44,324 nucleotides of DNA from Streptacidiphilus melanogenes. GTDB lineage: Bacteria; Actinomycetota; Actinomycetes; Streptomycetales; Streptomycetaceae. Both the position numbers and the translations under genes were made by a program. Below the pieces are notes generated by a model, which saw only the letters and a list, made by a program, of their open reading frames with translations, was not told the DNA's origin and did not search any database. The stretch spans positions 66,856 through 111,179 of the forward strand of contig NZ_BBPP01000010.1 in assembly GCF_000787835.1 (NCBI RefSeq), written 5' to 3'. Within the stretch, counting starts at the first letter, position 1. Each line of letters begins with the position of its first letter. This document shows positions 30,777 to 38,008 of the stretch, piece after piece.

Positions 30777-31736
30777 ATGCCGGACACCGCTGTGCCGCCC
30801 GGGGTCGACGCCCCCGCGCGGAGCGACACCGTCTGCGATGTCGTGGGCTTCGTGCTGCTCGCGGCCTGCGCCGCCTGGACGGACTACTGCGCGTCCGGAC
30901 GGGAGGCGCACCCGGAGGGGGCGCTGCTCGGGCTGTTGGCCGTCTCCGCCGGGTACGCGACGGGGCGGATCACCGGGGCGCTTGCGCCGCTGGGCGGTCT
31001 GGTCGTCCCGGCCGCCGCCGCGGCCGTGTTCGCGCCGGCCGTCGGGGTGCGCGTACTCGGCGACGACGCCGTCGCCGCCCTGCTCTCGCTCGCGGTCGGC
31101 GCGGCCTGCTGCGCCGGGTACGCAGCCCGCGAACGCCGCCTGCGCTGGGCGGCGCGCGGCTGCGTGCTGCTCGCGCTGGTGCTGACGGCGGAGTCGCTGC
31201 TCACGAACGCGACGCTCGGCGCGCTCGCGTGCGGCGGCACGCTCGTGGTGGCCGGATCCGTCCACCGAACCCGGAACCGCCGTCGGGCGTTGCTCCTGCT
31301 CGGTGCCTGCGCGGCGCTGGCGGTCGGCGCCGTGCTGGTCTGCGCGCACGGCGGCGGGACCGACCCCTCGGCGGGCGGACCGACCGCCGAGGTTTCCGCG
31401 CAGCGGCTCGCCGTATGGCAGGACGCCTGGCAGGCGGTGGCCCAGCAGCCGTGGCGCGGCGTCGGCCCGGGCGACTTCGCCGACGGGAGCGCCTCCTCGG
31501 CCTCGCTGCAGCAGGCGGCGGAGCAGGGCTGGCCCGGTCTGGTCCTGCTCGGCGGCGCCTTCGCCTGGTGCCTGTGGTGGCTCGGCCGCTCGCCCCGGCC
31601 CACGTCGGCGGCGCTGAGCGCGGCGGGCGCGATGACGGCGCTCGGCGTGCAGGCGGCGGCGACCCCGGTGCTGAGCGTGCCGGCGGTCGTCGTGTGCGCC
31701 GGCCTGCTGCTCGGGCTCGGGGTGGCGCGGCCGTGA
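30777..31736 (+). CDS. O-antigen-ligase-like (Wzy_C) membrane protein
   Basis: A 319-residue integral membrane protein with about eight hydrophobic helices from residue 22 onwards. A hydrophilic loop near residue 208-232 reads RLAVWQDAWQAVAQQPWRGV and then GPGDF, the R...W...P..GVGPG.F pattern seen in the periplasmic loop of O-antigen ligases and polymerases. The protein is short for the family (usually over 400 residues), so it may be a reduced member. Such enzymes ligate or polymerise lipid-linked glycans outside the membrane. No glycosyltransferase cluster is adjacent. Confidence 0.65.
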   Translation: MPDTAVPPGVDAPARSDTVCDVVGFVLLAACAAWTDYCASGREAHPEGALLGLLAVSAGYATGRITGALAPLGGLVVPAAAAAVFAPAVGVRVLGDDAVAALLSLAVGAACCAGYAARERRLRWAARGCVLLALVLTAESLLTNATLGALACGGTLVVAGSVHRTRNRRRALLLLGACAALAVGAVLVCAHGGGTDPSAGGPTAEVSAQRLAVWQDAWQAVAQQPWRGVGPGDFADGSASSASLQQAAEQGWPGLVLLGGAFAWCLWWLGRSPRPTSAALSAAGAMTALGVQAAATPVLSVPAVVVCAGLLLGLGVARP

Positions 31737-31774
31737 GGCCGCGGCGCCGTCGGGGCGACACGGCCCGGCAGGGC

Positions 31775-32470
31775 CTACGGCAGGCCGACGAAGTCGGCCA
31801 TCTCCTCGACGGTGTGGGCGAAGAACGCGTCCGCCGGTTCGAAGGCGCCGACGAAGTGACCGAACAGTTCGAAGCTCACCATCCCGACCAGCTGCGACCA
31901 GGCCACCACCCCGCGGGTGAACACGCCCGCGCTCACCTCGGGGGCCATAGCGGCCACCAGCACGCTCGCCTGCTCGGCGAGAGCCCCGCGCAGCGGCCGC
32001 ACCGGGGCCGACAGGTCCAGCCGCCCGGCCGCGCCGCGGATGACGCCGACCAGCGCGATCGGGACCCGGGCGGCAGGGGCGATCGTGTCCTGGGGTGCGG
32101 CGTAGCCGGGCACAGGCGTGCCGAAGAGCAGGGCGTACTCGTGCGGGTGCTCCTTGGCCCAGTCGCGGACGCCGTGGCACAGGGCGCGCCAGGCGGCGCG
32201 CGGGTCGTCGTCCGGGCACGCGGCCACCGCGGTCTCGACCCGGTCGCCGAGGGCGTTGTAGGCGTCGATGATCAGGGCCGTGAGCAGGTCGTCCCGGCTC
32301 GGGAAGTAGCGGTAGAGCGCGGACGAGGCCATGCCGAGCGCCCGGGCGACGGCTCTGAGGGAGAGCCGCTGGGCGCCCTCGTCGGCCAGCTGGCGACGGG
32401 CCTCCCGCTTGATCTCGAGGGTGAGCTCCTCACGGGCGCGCTCGCGGGCGGTTCGGATCACAGGTGCCAT
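31775..32470 (-). CDS. TetR family regulator (WHG-domain type)
   Basis: A 231-residue regulator from ATG 32470. The helix-turn-helix is at about residues 18-62: EIKREARRQLADEG, LSLRAVARALGMASSALYRYFPSRDDLL. The C-terminal domain has the WxxxxHGVRDWAKEHPHEYALLFG region typical of the TetR WHG group. Convergent with the O-antigen-ligase-like gene and divergent from the deazaflavin oxidoreductase gene, with three copies or part-copies of CGAGAGC-N3-GCTCTCG between, so it probably controls both. Confidence 0.93.
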   Translation of the reverse strand: MAPVIRTARERAREELTLEIKREARRQLADEGAQRLSLRAVARALGMASSALYRYFPSRDDLLTALIIDAYNALGDRVETAVAACPDDDPRAAWRALCHGVRDWAKEHPHEYALLFGTPVPGYAAPQDTIAPAARVPIALVGVIRGAAGRLDLSAPVRPLRGALAEQASVLVAAMAPEVSAGVFTRGVVAWSQLVGMVSFELFGHFVGAFEPADAFFAHTVEEMADFVGLP

Positions 32471-32490
32471 GTCGGACAGTTTGCCACAAG

Positions 32491-32507
32491 CGAGAGCAGT
32501 GCACCCA
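32491..32507. promoter_or_regulatory. TetR half-site CGAGAGC near the tetR start
   Basis: The left arm CGAGAGC is present but the right arm is poor. It lies 21 bases from the tetR start; its centre is 38 bases from the next full site. Confidence 0.45.
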
Positions 32508-32528
32508 TACGGATGCGCCGATCAAAAA

Positions 32529-32545
32529 CGAGAGCACTGCTCTTG
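32529..32545. promoter_or_regulatory. TetR operator 1, CGAGAGC-ACT-GCTCTTG
   Basis: One mismatch from the symmetric CGAGAGC-N3-GCTCTCG. It overlaps the TTGACA -35 box of the oxidoreductase promoter. Confidence 0.75.
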
Positions 32546-32571
32546 ACAGCCCGCGACACAAGGCGGATAGT
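32543..32571 (+). promoter_or_regulatory. Sigma-70-type promoter TTGACA-N17-GATAGT
   Basis: TTGACA at 32543-32548 and GATAGT at 32566-32571 in front of the deazaflavin oxidoreductase gene. Start site expected near 32579, between the two operators. Confidence 0.65.
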
Positions 32572-32584
32572 CGAAGCATGGAAA

Positions 32585-32601
32585 CGAGAGCACCGCTCTC
32601 G
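32585..32601. promoter_or_regulatory. TetR operator 2, CGAGAGC-ACC-GCTCTCG
   Basis: A perfect 17-base palindrome just after the predicted start site. Together with operator 1 it brackets the promoter. Confidence 0.85.
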
Positions 32602-32649
32602 AAACGGATCTCCGATCTCGACAGAGACCGGCCAGCCAAGGAGCTCACG

Positions 32650-33141
32650 ATGAACGCCGACGCCTCGAACGCCGCCAAGTCCGAGACCCCGCGCCTGGTC
32701 AAGCCCGAGGGCGGGTTCATGGTCACCCTCGACCGGATCACCAACAAGATCATGACCTGGCTGACCTACCGCGGCATCAGCCTCCTCGGCTCCCGCATCC
32801 TGGCCGTCCGCGGCCGCAAGAGCGGCGAGTGGCGCACCACCCCGGTCAACCTGCTGATCATCGACGGCGAGCGCTACCTGGTCGCGCCGCGCGGCCACAC
32901 CCAGTGGGTCCGCAACATGCGCGCCGTGGGCGGCGGCGAGCTGCGCCTGGGCAAGAAGGTCGAGCCGTTCCGCGCGACCGAGCTGGCCGACGCCGACAAG
33001 CCGGCCGTGCTGCGCGCCTACATGAAGAAGTGGGCCTGGGAGGTGGGCTACTTCTTCGGCGACGTCAACGCCGACTCCCCGGAGGAGGAGCTGCGGCGCA
33101 TCGCCCCCGGATTCCCGGTCTTCCGCATCGCCGCCGCCTGA
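32650..33141 (+). CDS. Deazaflavin (F420)-dependent nitroreductase-family oxidoreductase (Ddn-like)
   Basis: A 163-residue protein from ATG 32650, AAGGAG 6 bases upstream. The split-barrel core of the Ddn/DUF385 family is clear: AVRGRKSGEWRTTPVNLLI (about 56-74), YLVAPRGHTQWVRNMRAVGGGELRLG (about 82-107), and a C-terminal helix. Members use reduced F420 to reduce quinones, unsaturated bonds or nitroaromatics, protecting from oxidative stress. It is controlled by the divergent TetR through paired operators. Confidence 0.9.
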   Translation: MNADASNAAKSETPRLVKPEGGFMVTLDRITNKIMTWLTYRGISLLGSRILAVRGRKSGEWRTTPVNLLIIDGERYLVAPRGHTQWVRNMRAVGGGELRLGKKVEPFRATELADADKPAVLRAYMKKWAWEVGYFFGDVNADSPEEELRRIAPGFPVFRIAAA

Positions 33142-33154
33142 GCGGCCCGAACCG

Positions 33155-33727
33155 TCAGAGGTTCTCGGCCACCCAGCGCCCGAGCTCCTTCGCGCAGCCG
33201 TCCACCGAATCCCGCCAGCTCTGCGCCGCGCCCTCACCGGCGTCGTCGCTCACATGCTTCACCAGCCGCACCGGGAGCCCCGTCTGACGCACCGCCTGCG
33301 CGACGGCGTAGCCCTCCATGTCCACCAAGTCGGCCAGCTCGGCCAAGCGGGCCCGCGCCGCCTCGTCGGAGACGAAGGTGTCCCCGGTCGCGAGCACCGG
33401 CCCACGGCCCGTCAGCCCGATGGGCGCGCCGTAGGTCACCCCGGTCAGGGAGGCGAGCAGCTCGGTGTCGAGGTCGTGCTGGATCACCGAGCTCACCTCG
33501 TGCGTGACGCCGCCGAAGCCCGGCTTCAGCGCCCCCGCGGTCCCCAGGTTGACCACCCCGGTCGGCCGCGGCCCCCGCGCCAGCACCGTCGCCAGCGCGG
33601 TCGCGGCGTTGACCTTGCCCATGCCGGTGAGCAGCACCGGAAGGTCGGTGTCCAGATGCGCCGCCTCCTCGGCGACGGCCAGGACGAGCAGCGGGCGGGT
33701 CGGGTCGATGTCTCCGATGAGGTGCAT
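33155..33727 (-). CDS. Nucleosidase / futalosine hydrolase-like phosphorylase-family protein
   Basis: A 190-residue protein from ATG 33727; ATG 33736 is possible but overlaps the -10 hexamer. It follows the PNP/UDP (MTA/SAH nucleosidase) fold: RPLLVLAVAEEAAHL, VLLTGMGKVNAATALATVLA, NLGTAGALKPG, VLATGDTFVSD, and LVDMEGYAVAQAV with the nucleoside-binding Glu. The final VKHVSDDAGE carries the purine-binding Asp. It cleaves the N-glycosidic bond of a purine nucleoside. Divergent from an O-methyltransferase, so removal of SAH is an attractive idea but unproven. Confidence 0.82.
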   Translation of the reverse strand: MHLIGDIDPTRPLLVLAVAEEAAHLDTDLPVLLTGMGKVNAATALATVLARGPRPTGVVNLGTAGALKPGFGGVTHEVSSVIQHDLDTELLASLTGVTYGAPIGLTGRGPVLATGDTFVSDEAARARLAELADLVDMEGYAVAQAVRQTGLPVRLVKHVSDDAGEGAAQSWRDSVDGCAKELGRWVAENL

Positions 33728-33734
33728 GAAGCCC

Positions 33735-33740
33735 ATGCTA
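33735..33740 (-). promoter_or_regulatory. -10 box TAGCAT of the nucleosidase gene, leaderless
   Basis: TAGCAT ends 7 bases before ATG 33727. Its last bases contain the alternative ATG 33736, making 33727 the better start. Confidence 0.4.
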
Positions 33741-33780
33741 ACGAGGCCTGAAATGCCCGCGGAAAGGCCGCTGCAGCAGC

Positions 33781-33786
33781 TAGCGT
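33781..33786 (+). promoter_or_regulatory. -10 box TAGCGT of the O-methyltransferase gene, leaderless
   Basis: Ends 7 bases before ATG 33794; no Shine-Dalgarno sequence. Confidence 0.45.
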
Positions 33787-33793
33787 GACCGCT

Positions 33794-34465
33794 ATGAGCA
33801 CCCATGAGACCTGGACCGCAGTCGACGCCTACCTCAGCAGCACACTCGGCCTGCAGGACCCGGCCCTTGAGAACGCGCTCAAGGCCAGCGAGGCGGCCGG
33901 CCTCCCCCGGATCGAGGTGTCCCCGCCCGCCGGACGCCTGCTGCGGCTCCTCGCCCAGATCCAGGGTGCGCGCCGCATCCTGGAGATCGGCACGCTCGGC
34001 GGCTACTCCACCATCAACCTCGCCCGCGGCCTGGCCGAGGGCGGCCGGGTGGTCACCCTTGAGTACGACCCGCGCCACGCGGAGGTCGCCGCCGCGAACA
34101 TCGCCGCGGCAGGCCTGGCCGAGCAGGTCGAGATCCGCGTCGGCAAGGCGCTGGACACGCTGCCGCAGCTGGAGCTGGAGGGCCGGGAGCCCTTCGACCT
34201 CTCCTTCATCGACGCGGACAAGGCCAACAACCCCCACTACATCCGCTGGGCCCTGCGCCTGTCGCGCCCCGGGGCGCTCATCGTGGTCGACAACGTGATC
34301 CGCAACGGCGGCGTCCTCGACCCCGAGGGCGGCGCCGACATCCAGGGCACCCGCGCCGCCCTGGCCTTCATCGCGGACGAGCCGCGCCTCGACGGCACGG
34401 CGATCCAGACGGTCGGCTCGAAGGGCTGGGACGGCTTCGCCCTGGCCCGGGTCCTCTCCGAGTAG
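33794..34465 (+). CDS. Class I SAM-dependent O-methyltransferase (caffeoyl-CoA/catechol type)
   Basis: A 223-residue methyltransferase. The SAM motif I is LEIGTLGGYSTINLARGL, followed by acidic motif II TLEYDPRHAEVAAANI, the metal site FIDADKANNP (Asp and Asn) and LIVVDNVIRNG. These define the divalent-metal O-methyltransferase_3 family that methylates catechols or similar diols in the cytosol. It starts at ATG 33794 with a leaderless promoter. It pairs with the divergent nucleosidase. A perfect inverted repeat at 34480-34498 follows the stop. Confidence 0.92.
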   Translation: MSTHETWTAVDAYLSSTLGLQDPALENALKASEAAGLPRIEVSPPAGRLLRLLAQIQGARRILEIGTLGGYSTINLARGLAEGGRVVTLEYDPRHAEVAAANIAAAGLAEQVEIRVGKALDTLPQLELEGREPFDLSFIDADKANNPHYIRWALRLSRPGALIVVDNVIRNGGVLDPEGGADIQGTRAALAFIADEPRLDGTAIQTVGSKGWDGFALARVLSE

Positions 34466-34479
34466 CGGGCGACACCGCG

Positions 34480-34498
34480 GAGTCGGCCGGGCCGACTC
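34480..34498. terminator. Palindromic hairpin after the O-methyltransferase gene
   Basis: GAGTCGGCC and GGCCGACTC are perfect 9-base arms around a single G, 15 bases after the stop; as RNA it would fold with 7 pairs and a 5-base loop. Confidence 0.55.
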
Positions 34499-34838
34499 GC
34501 ACGCGTCGCCGGCCCGTGGCCACGCGGCGCGGCCACAGGCCGGCGCAGGTCGGCTCCGTGCGCACGGGCTGGAGTGCGGGGACCGTCCGCCCTCCCAGCC
34601 CGATCGGTCGCCCGGACCCGGACCCGGGCATGGAGCCGCGGCAAGCCACACCCGGCGTGGCCCGGGCTCCGGGAACGAGGGAGTCACCGGCCCCGCCGCA
34701 CGTCGGCAACACCGCCGCCCAGGGGCGGCCAGGTACGCAGCTGGGGCGGGGCCGTCCGCCGCGCGTGGCGTGAGCCTCGCTCGGACCCCGCACGAGCCGA
34801 CGGGGGGGTGCGGGGCCGCAGCGCCGCGGACGGCCTGC
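34499..34838. other. 340-base non-coding stretch
   Basis: I see no gene or regular repeat. Open frames here give Arg/Pro/Gly-rich products without ribosome binding sites. It lies between two convergent genes and holds a few short GGACCCGGACCCGGGC-type inverted motifs near 34613-34629. Confidence 0.5.
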
Positions 34839-35741
34839 TCAGACCGCGAAGGCGCCCGCCGGAGGTGGCGGGGAAGGGACCGCGTGGGCGTCGGTGACGG
34901 CGTGGGCGCCGGAGGCGAAAGCCGTGAGGCGCTCGCCCGAGACCACCCGGGCCGGGAACGGGTCGCCGGCCGTGCGGCGGGTCAGGTCGTCGATGGGGAG
35001 GGGACGATGCGAGGCGAGCAGGACGAGGTTGCCGTAGCGGCGGCCGCGGAGGACGGAGGCCTCGGCGACCAGGGCGAGCTCAGGGAAGACGGACGCCGCC
35101 GTCGCGACCTGGCCGCGGGCGAAGTCCAGGGGCGCGCCGTCGGCGATGTTGGCGACGTACACGCCGTCCTCCCGGAGCGTGCCCGCGGCGAGGCGCAGGA
35201 ACTCGACGGACGTGAGCGCCGCGGGGACGGTGTGGCCGCCGGCGCCGCCGAAGACGTCCGTCACCACAAGGTCCGCGCTCGCGGGCGGCGCGGAGGCGAT
35301 CCAGGCACGCGCGTCCGCCGCCTCGACGGCGAGGTCCGCGGCCGCGTCCCACGGCAGCGCGTCCCGCACGAGGGCGATCAGGCCCGCGTCGAGCTCGGCC
35401 ACGCGCTGGCGGGACCCGGGGCGCGTCGCGGCGAGGTAACGCGGCAGTGTGAGCGCGCCGCCGCCGAGGTGGAACGCGGTCACGGGCGCGCCGGAATCCG
35501 CGCACAGGTCGGCGACGTGCGCGAGCCGCTGAACGTACTCGAACTCCAGGTGCCGCGGGTCGTCGAGATCGACGTAGGACTGCGGGGTGTCGTCCATGGT
35601 CAGCAGCCATGCGCGCGAGCGGTCCAGGTCGGGCATCAACCGCGCGGTGCCGAGGTCGACCCGGCGCACCACGGGCCTGTCATCGGGTACCTTCGGCACC
35701 GGTTCCTGTCGGACGGCTTCCATGGGGGCCTGGTCGTTCAT
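34839..35741 (-). CDS. Spermidine synthase-like methyltransferase-fold protein
   Basis: A 300-residue protein of the polyamine aminopropyltransferase fold. The N-terminal part has SQSYVDLDDPRHLEFEYVQ-like residues (QSYVDLDDP), then FHLGGGALTLPRYLAATRPGS (the glycine-rich nucleotide motif, about 101-121), ELDAGLIALVRDAL, and VTDVFGGAGGHTVPAAL with the catalytic-type Asp. It lacks transmembrane segments, unlike the long membrane-fused members of some actinomycetes. True spermidine synthase would need the YHE/HGD motifs, which I cannot find, so I use 'like'. Start ATG 35741 lacks a strong ribosome binding site. Divergent from the deacetylase-like gene. Confidence 0.75.
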   Translation of the reverse strand: MNDQAPMEAVRQEPVPKVPDDRPVVRRVDLGTARLMPDLDRSRAWLLTMDDTPQSYVDLDDPRHLEFEYVQRLAHVADLCADSGAPVTAFHLGGGALTLPRYLAATRPGSRQRVAELDAGLIALVRDALPWDAAADLAVEAADARAWIASAPPASADLVVTDVFGGAGGHTVPAALTSVEFLRLAAGTLREDGVYVANIADGAPLDFARGQVATAASVFPELALVAEASVLRGRRYGNLVLLASHRPLPIDDLTRRTAGDPFPARVVSGERLTAFASGAHAVTDAHAVPSPPPPAGAFAV

Positions 35742-35784
35742 ACGCTCATTCTCCGTGCTGTGCGCGTGAGCCGGAAAACCGCCG

Positions 35785-35805
35785 GTAAACGAGTCGTTCG
35801 TTCAC
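35785..35805. promoter_or_regulatory. Imperfect inverted repeat in the divergent region
   Basis: GTAAACGA (35785-35792) and TCGTTCAC (35798-35805) pair at 7 of 8 positions around GTCGT. Candidate operator for the spermidine-synthase-like and deacetylase-like genes. The whole 35742-35959 gap is less GC-rich than its surroundings. Confidence 0.4.
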
Positions 35806-35959
35806 AGTGAAACGTCATGGACACGTCGAACACGCGTTGATCACTTATCGCACACCGACCTACGACGAAATCGGCACGAAAAGTCGTCTCACCGCGTACA
35901 ACCTTCGTCGGCCGACGGATGTCTTCCATGTGTCCGACGCACTACCGGAAGGAATGCCA

Positions 35960-36868
35960 GTGCGACAGCCGACCCTCGCCTCACCGGTGCCGCTGCTCCG
36001 CGCGCGTACCAGCCGGCGGCTCGCCGTGCTGACCTTCCGGGAGGCGCATGACAGCGGCGTGTTCGCCGCACAGCTGGACCGGGTGCTGCGTTCGGCCACA
36101 CCGGTGTCGGTGGGCCAGGTGCAGCGGGCCATGTCCGGCGGGGCCCCGCTGCCGCCGCACAGCGTGCTGATCACCTTCGAGCACGGCCACCGCGACGTCG
36201 TGACGCAGGCACTGCCGGTGCTGGCCGCGCGCGCCGTGCCGGCGCTGGTGTTCGCGGTTGCGGGGCTGGTGGACACCGACGACCCGTACTGGTGGGACGA
36301 GGCGGATTTCCTGGTCGCCGAGGGCGGCTGGGCGCGCAGCCTGTCCGGGCGCGCGGGCGGCTCGGTCGCGGCGGCGCTGGCGGCCATGCCCGACCCGGAC
36401 CGCCGCCGCAGCCTCGCGGAGCTGCGGGTGACCGCGCAGCACCGGGCACCCTCCGCCCCGCAGCTCACCTCGGCGGACCTGCACCACCTGCTGGACGCGG
36501 GCATGAACATCGGCAGTCACGGGCTGGGCCACGCCCGCCTGGACCGCTGCGACGACTACGCGCTGCGCGAGGAGGTCGTCGGCGGCCACCAGCGCCTCAC
36601 CAAGCTGACGGGCGCTCCGATCACGTCCTTCGCCTACCCCGACGACGTCCACGACCTGCGCGCGGTGTCGCTGCTGCGCGAGCTCGGCTACACCAGCGCC
36701 TTCCGCAACGACGGCCGGCTGGTCGACCCGTACAGCGGCCTGCCGGACTCCCTGTGCATCAGCCGTGTCCGCGTCGGCACCAAAACGGCGCGCTCGCGGC
36801 TGGACGCCGCGCTGTCCGCGTGGTCGCCCTCCGCCTCCCGCAGACTGCGCGGAGCCGAAGCCGTCTGA
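35960..36868 (+). CDS. Polysaccharide deacetylase (NodB)-family protein with atypical active site
   Basis: A 302-residue protein. GTG 35960 is chosen since GGAAGG (35947-35952) lies 7 bases upstream; the frame is open upstream to 35807. The NodB pattern is clear: VLITFEHGHRDVVTQALPVLA (here 69-89) followed by VPALVFAVAGLVDTDDPYWWDE, then GSHGLGHARL with His187 and His191, and FAYPDDVHD. The first motif is TFEHGH (72-77) where active enzymes have TFDDG: the base Asp is Glu74 and the metal Asp is His75. So the metal site would be three histidines. No signal peptide is evident. Alone between a spermidine-synthase-like gene and a DUF6891 gene. Confidence 0.75.
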   Translation: MRQPTLASPVPLLRARTSRRLAVLTFREAHDSGVFAAQLDRVLRSATPVSVGQVQRAMSGGAPLPPHSVLITFEHGHRDVVTQALPVLAARAVPALVFAVAGLVDTDDPYWWDEADFLVAEGGWARSLSGRAGGSVAAALAAMPDPDRRRSLAELRVTAQHRAPSAPQLTSADLHHLLDAGMNIGSHGLGHARLDRCDDYALREEVVGGHQRLTKLTGAPITSFAYPDDVHDLRAVSLLRELGYTSAFRNDGRLVDPYSGLPDSLCISRVRVGTKTARSRLDAALSAWSPSASRRLRGAEAV

Positions 36869-37038
36869 AGAGCTCGGCGCCGCGACGACTGAGCGCGCCG
36901 CGGCGTCAGACCGTCGCCGGGCCGGCACCATGGTCGGGCCCCGGCAGCGTTTTCGGGCCGCCCCCGCCGTCGGGCCGCTGTCCGTTCGCCGTCGCCGGAC
37001 GGACACGGGTTGTCGGTGGTGCGTGCAAGAGTGGGCGC

Positions 37039-37971
37039 ATGCTCGACATCACGACGCGTCAGGAGAACGGCGCCCGTCACGTCCGGCCGACCGCCGAGGC
37101 GCTCGCCGCGCTGGTCGCAGGCGTCGGCACGCCCGGGAACGCCTTCCTCGTGCTGCACCGCGTCCCCGACCGGCCGCACCACTTCCTGCAGATCTGGCGG
37201 GACGACGAGGCGGAGGCCTACACCGTGGAGTTGCGGGACGGCGGTCCGGACCGGCACTTCCGGTCGCTGCTGGCCGATCCCGCCCGGGTGGCGCAGCTGC
37301 TGACGGCCTGGGCGCGGAACGCGGACGACGCGGACGAGAGATGGCGGGCGGAGCTCAGCTGGGAGCCGCTGTCCTTCGAGGCGCCTGCGGCCGTGCCTCC
37401 GCTCGTTCTTGACGAGGAGTCGCGGAGGGAGCTGGAGGCGCATCTGCGCCTGCTGCTGGTCGGCGGCTACGTCGACCGGGAGGAGCTGGCCGAGGCCGCC
37501 GAGGACTACCTCGTGGACGGCGACACGCAGCCGGTCTCCTCCGCTCAGGCGCGCGAGCTGGCCGATCGGCTCTGGGCCGAGCGCCTGGCTGAGCAGGCCG
37601 AGTGGGAGGGCGAGACGGATCCCGAGCGGCTGAGCCGCGCGTTCGAGGCACTCGACGACGCCGGGATCACCGCCCGCGAGAACTTCACCTGCTGCCGCAA
37701 CTGCGGCCACTCGGAGATAGCCGCCGAGGGAGCGCCGGACCGGCGGGGCTTCGTCTACTTCCACTCACAGGGCACGGACTCGGTGGCCCGGGGCGACGGC
37801 CTCCGGCTCCTCTACGGCGGCTTCGACGGCTCGGCGGAGACGACGACGGCGGTGGGCCGCGAGGTCCGCTCCGCGCTGGAGGAGGTCGGCCTCCCGGTGG
37901 ACTGGAACGGCTCTCCTGAGCGGACCATCATCGTGACGCCCCTGGACTGGCGCAGACGCCTCGTCGGCTAA
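37039..37971 (+). CDS. DUF6891 domain protein
   Basis: A 310-residue soluble, strongly acidic protein. The C-terminal half, from ARENFTCCRNCGHSEIAAEG to RRGFVYFHSQGTDSVARGDG and LLYGGF, carries the pattern I associate with DUF6891: a CCRNC cluster near residue 217-221 and a YFHSQ motif. The three Cys (CCxxC) could bind metal but only one His is near. The N-terminal half (LVLHRVPDRPHHFLQIWRDD...) is a separate beta-rich domain of unknown kind. ATG 37039 lacks a strong ribosome binding site. Convergent with the histidine kinase gene, 37 bases apart. Confidence 0.7.
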   Translation: MLDITTRQENGARHVRPTAEALAALVAGVGTPGNAFLVLHRVPDRPHHFLQIWRDDEAEAYTVELRDGGPDRHFRSLLADPARVAQLLTAWARNADDADERWRAELSWEPLSFEAPAAVPPLVLDEESRRELEAHLRLLLVGGYVDREELAEAAEDYLVDGDTQPVSSAQARELADRLWAERLAEQAEWEGETDPERLSRAFEALDDAGITARENFTCCRNCGHSEIAAEGAPDRRGFVYFHSQGTDSVARGDGLRLLYGGFDGSAETTTAVGREVRSALEEVGLPVDWNGSPERTIIVTPLDWRRRLVG

Positions 37972-38008
37972 GGCCTCTTCGCCGGCTTGGACCGGTCCTG
38001 GGCGCGGG

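Noticed and set aside
30344-32653. A 769-codon plus-strand open frame
   Set aside because: It crosses the O-antigen-ligase-like gene out of frame and runs antisense to the Nudix and tetR genes, and is Arg/Gly/Ala-rich throughout.
34516-34773. An 85-codon open frame in the gap after the O-methyltransferase
   Set aside because: No ribosome binding site and an Arg/Pro/Gly-rich chance product.
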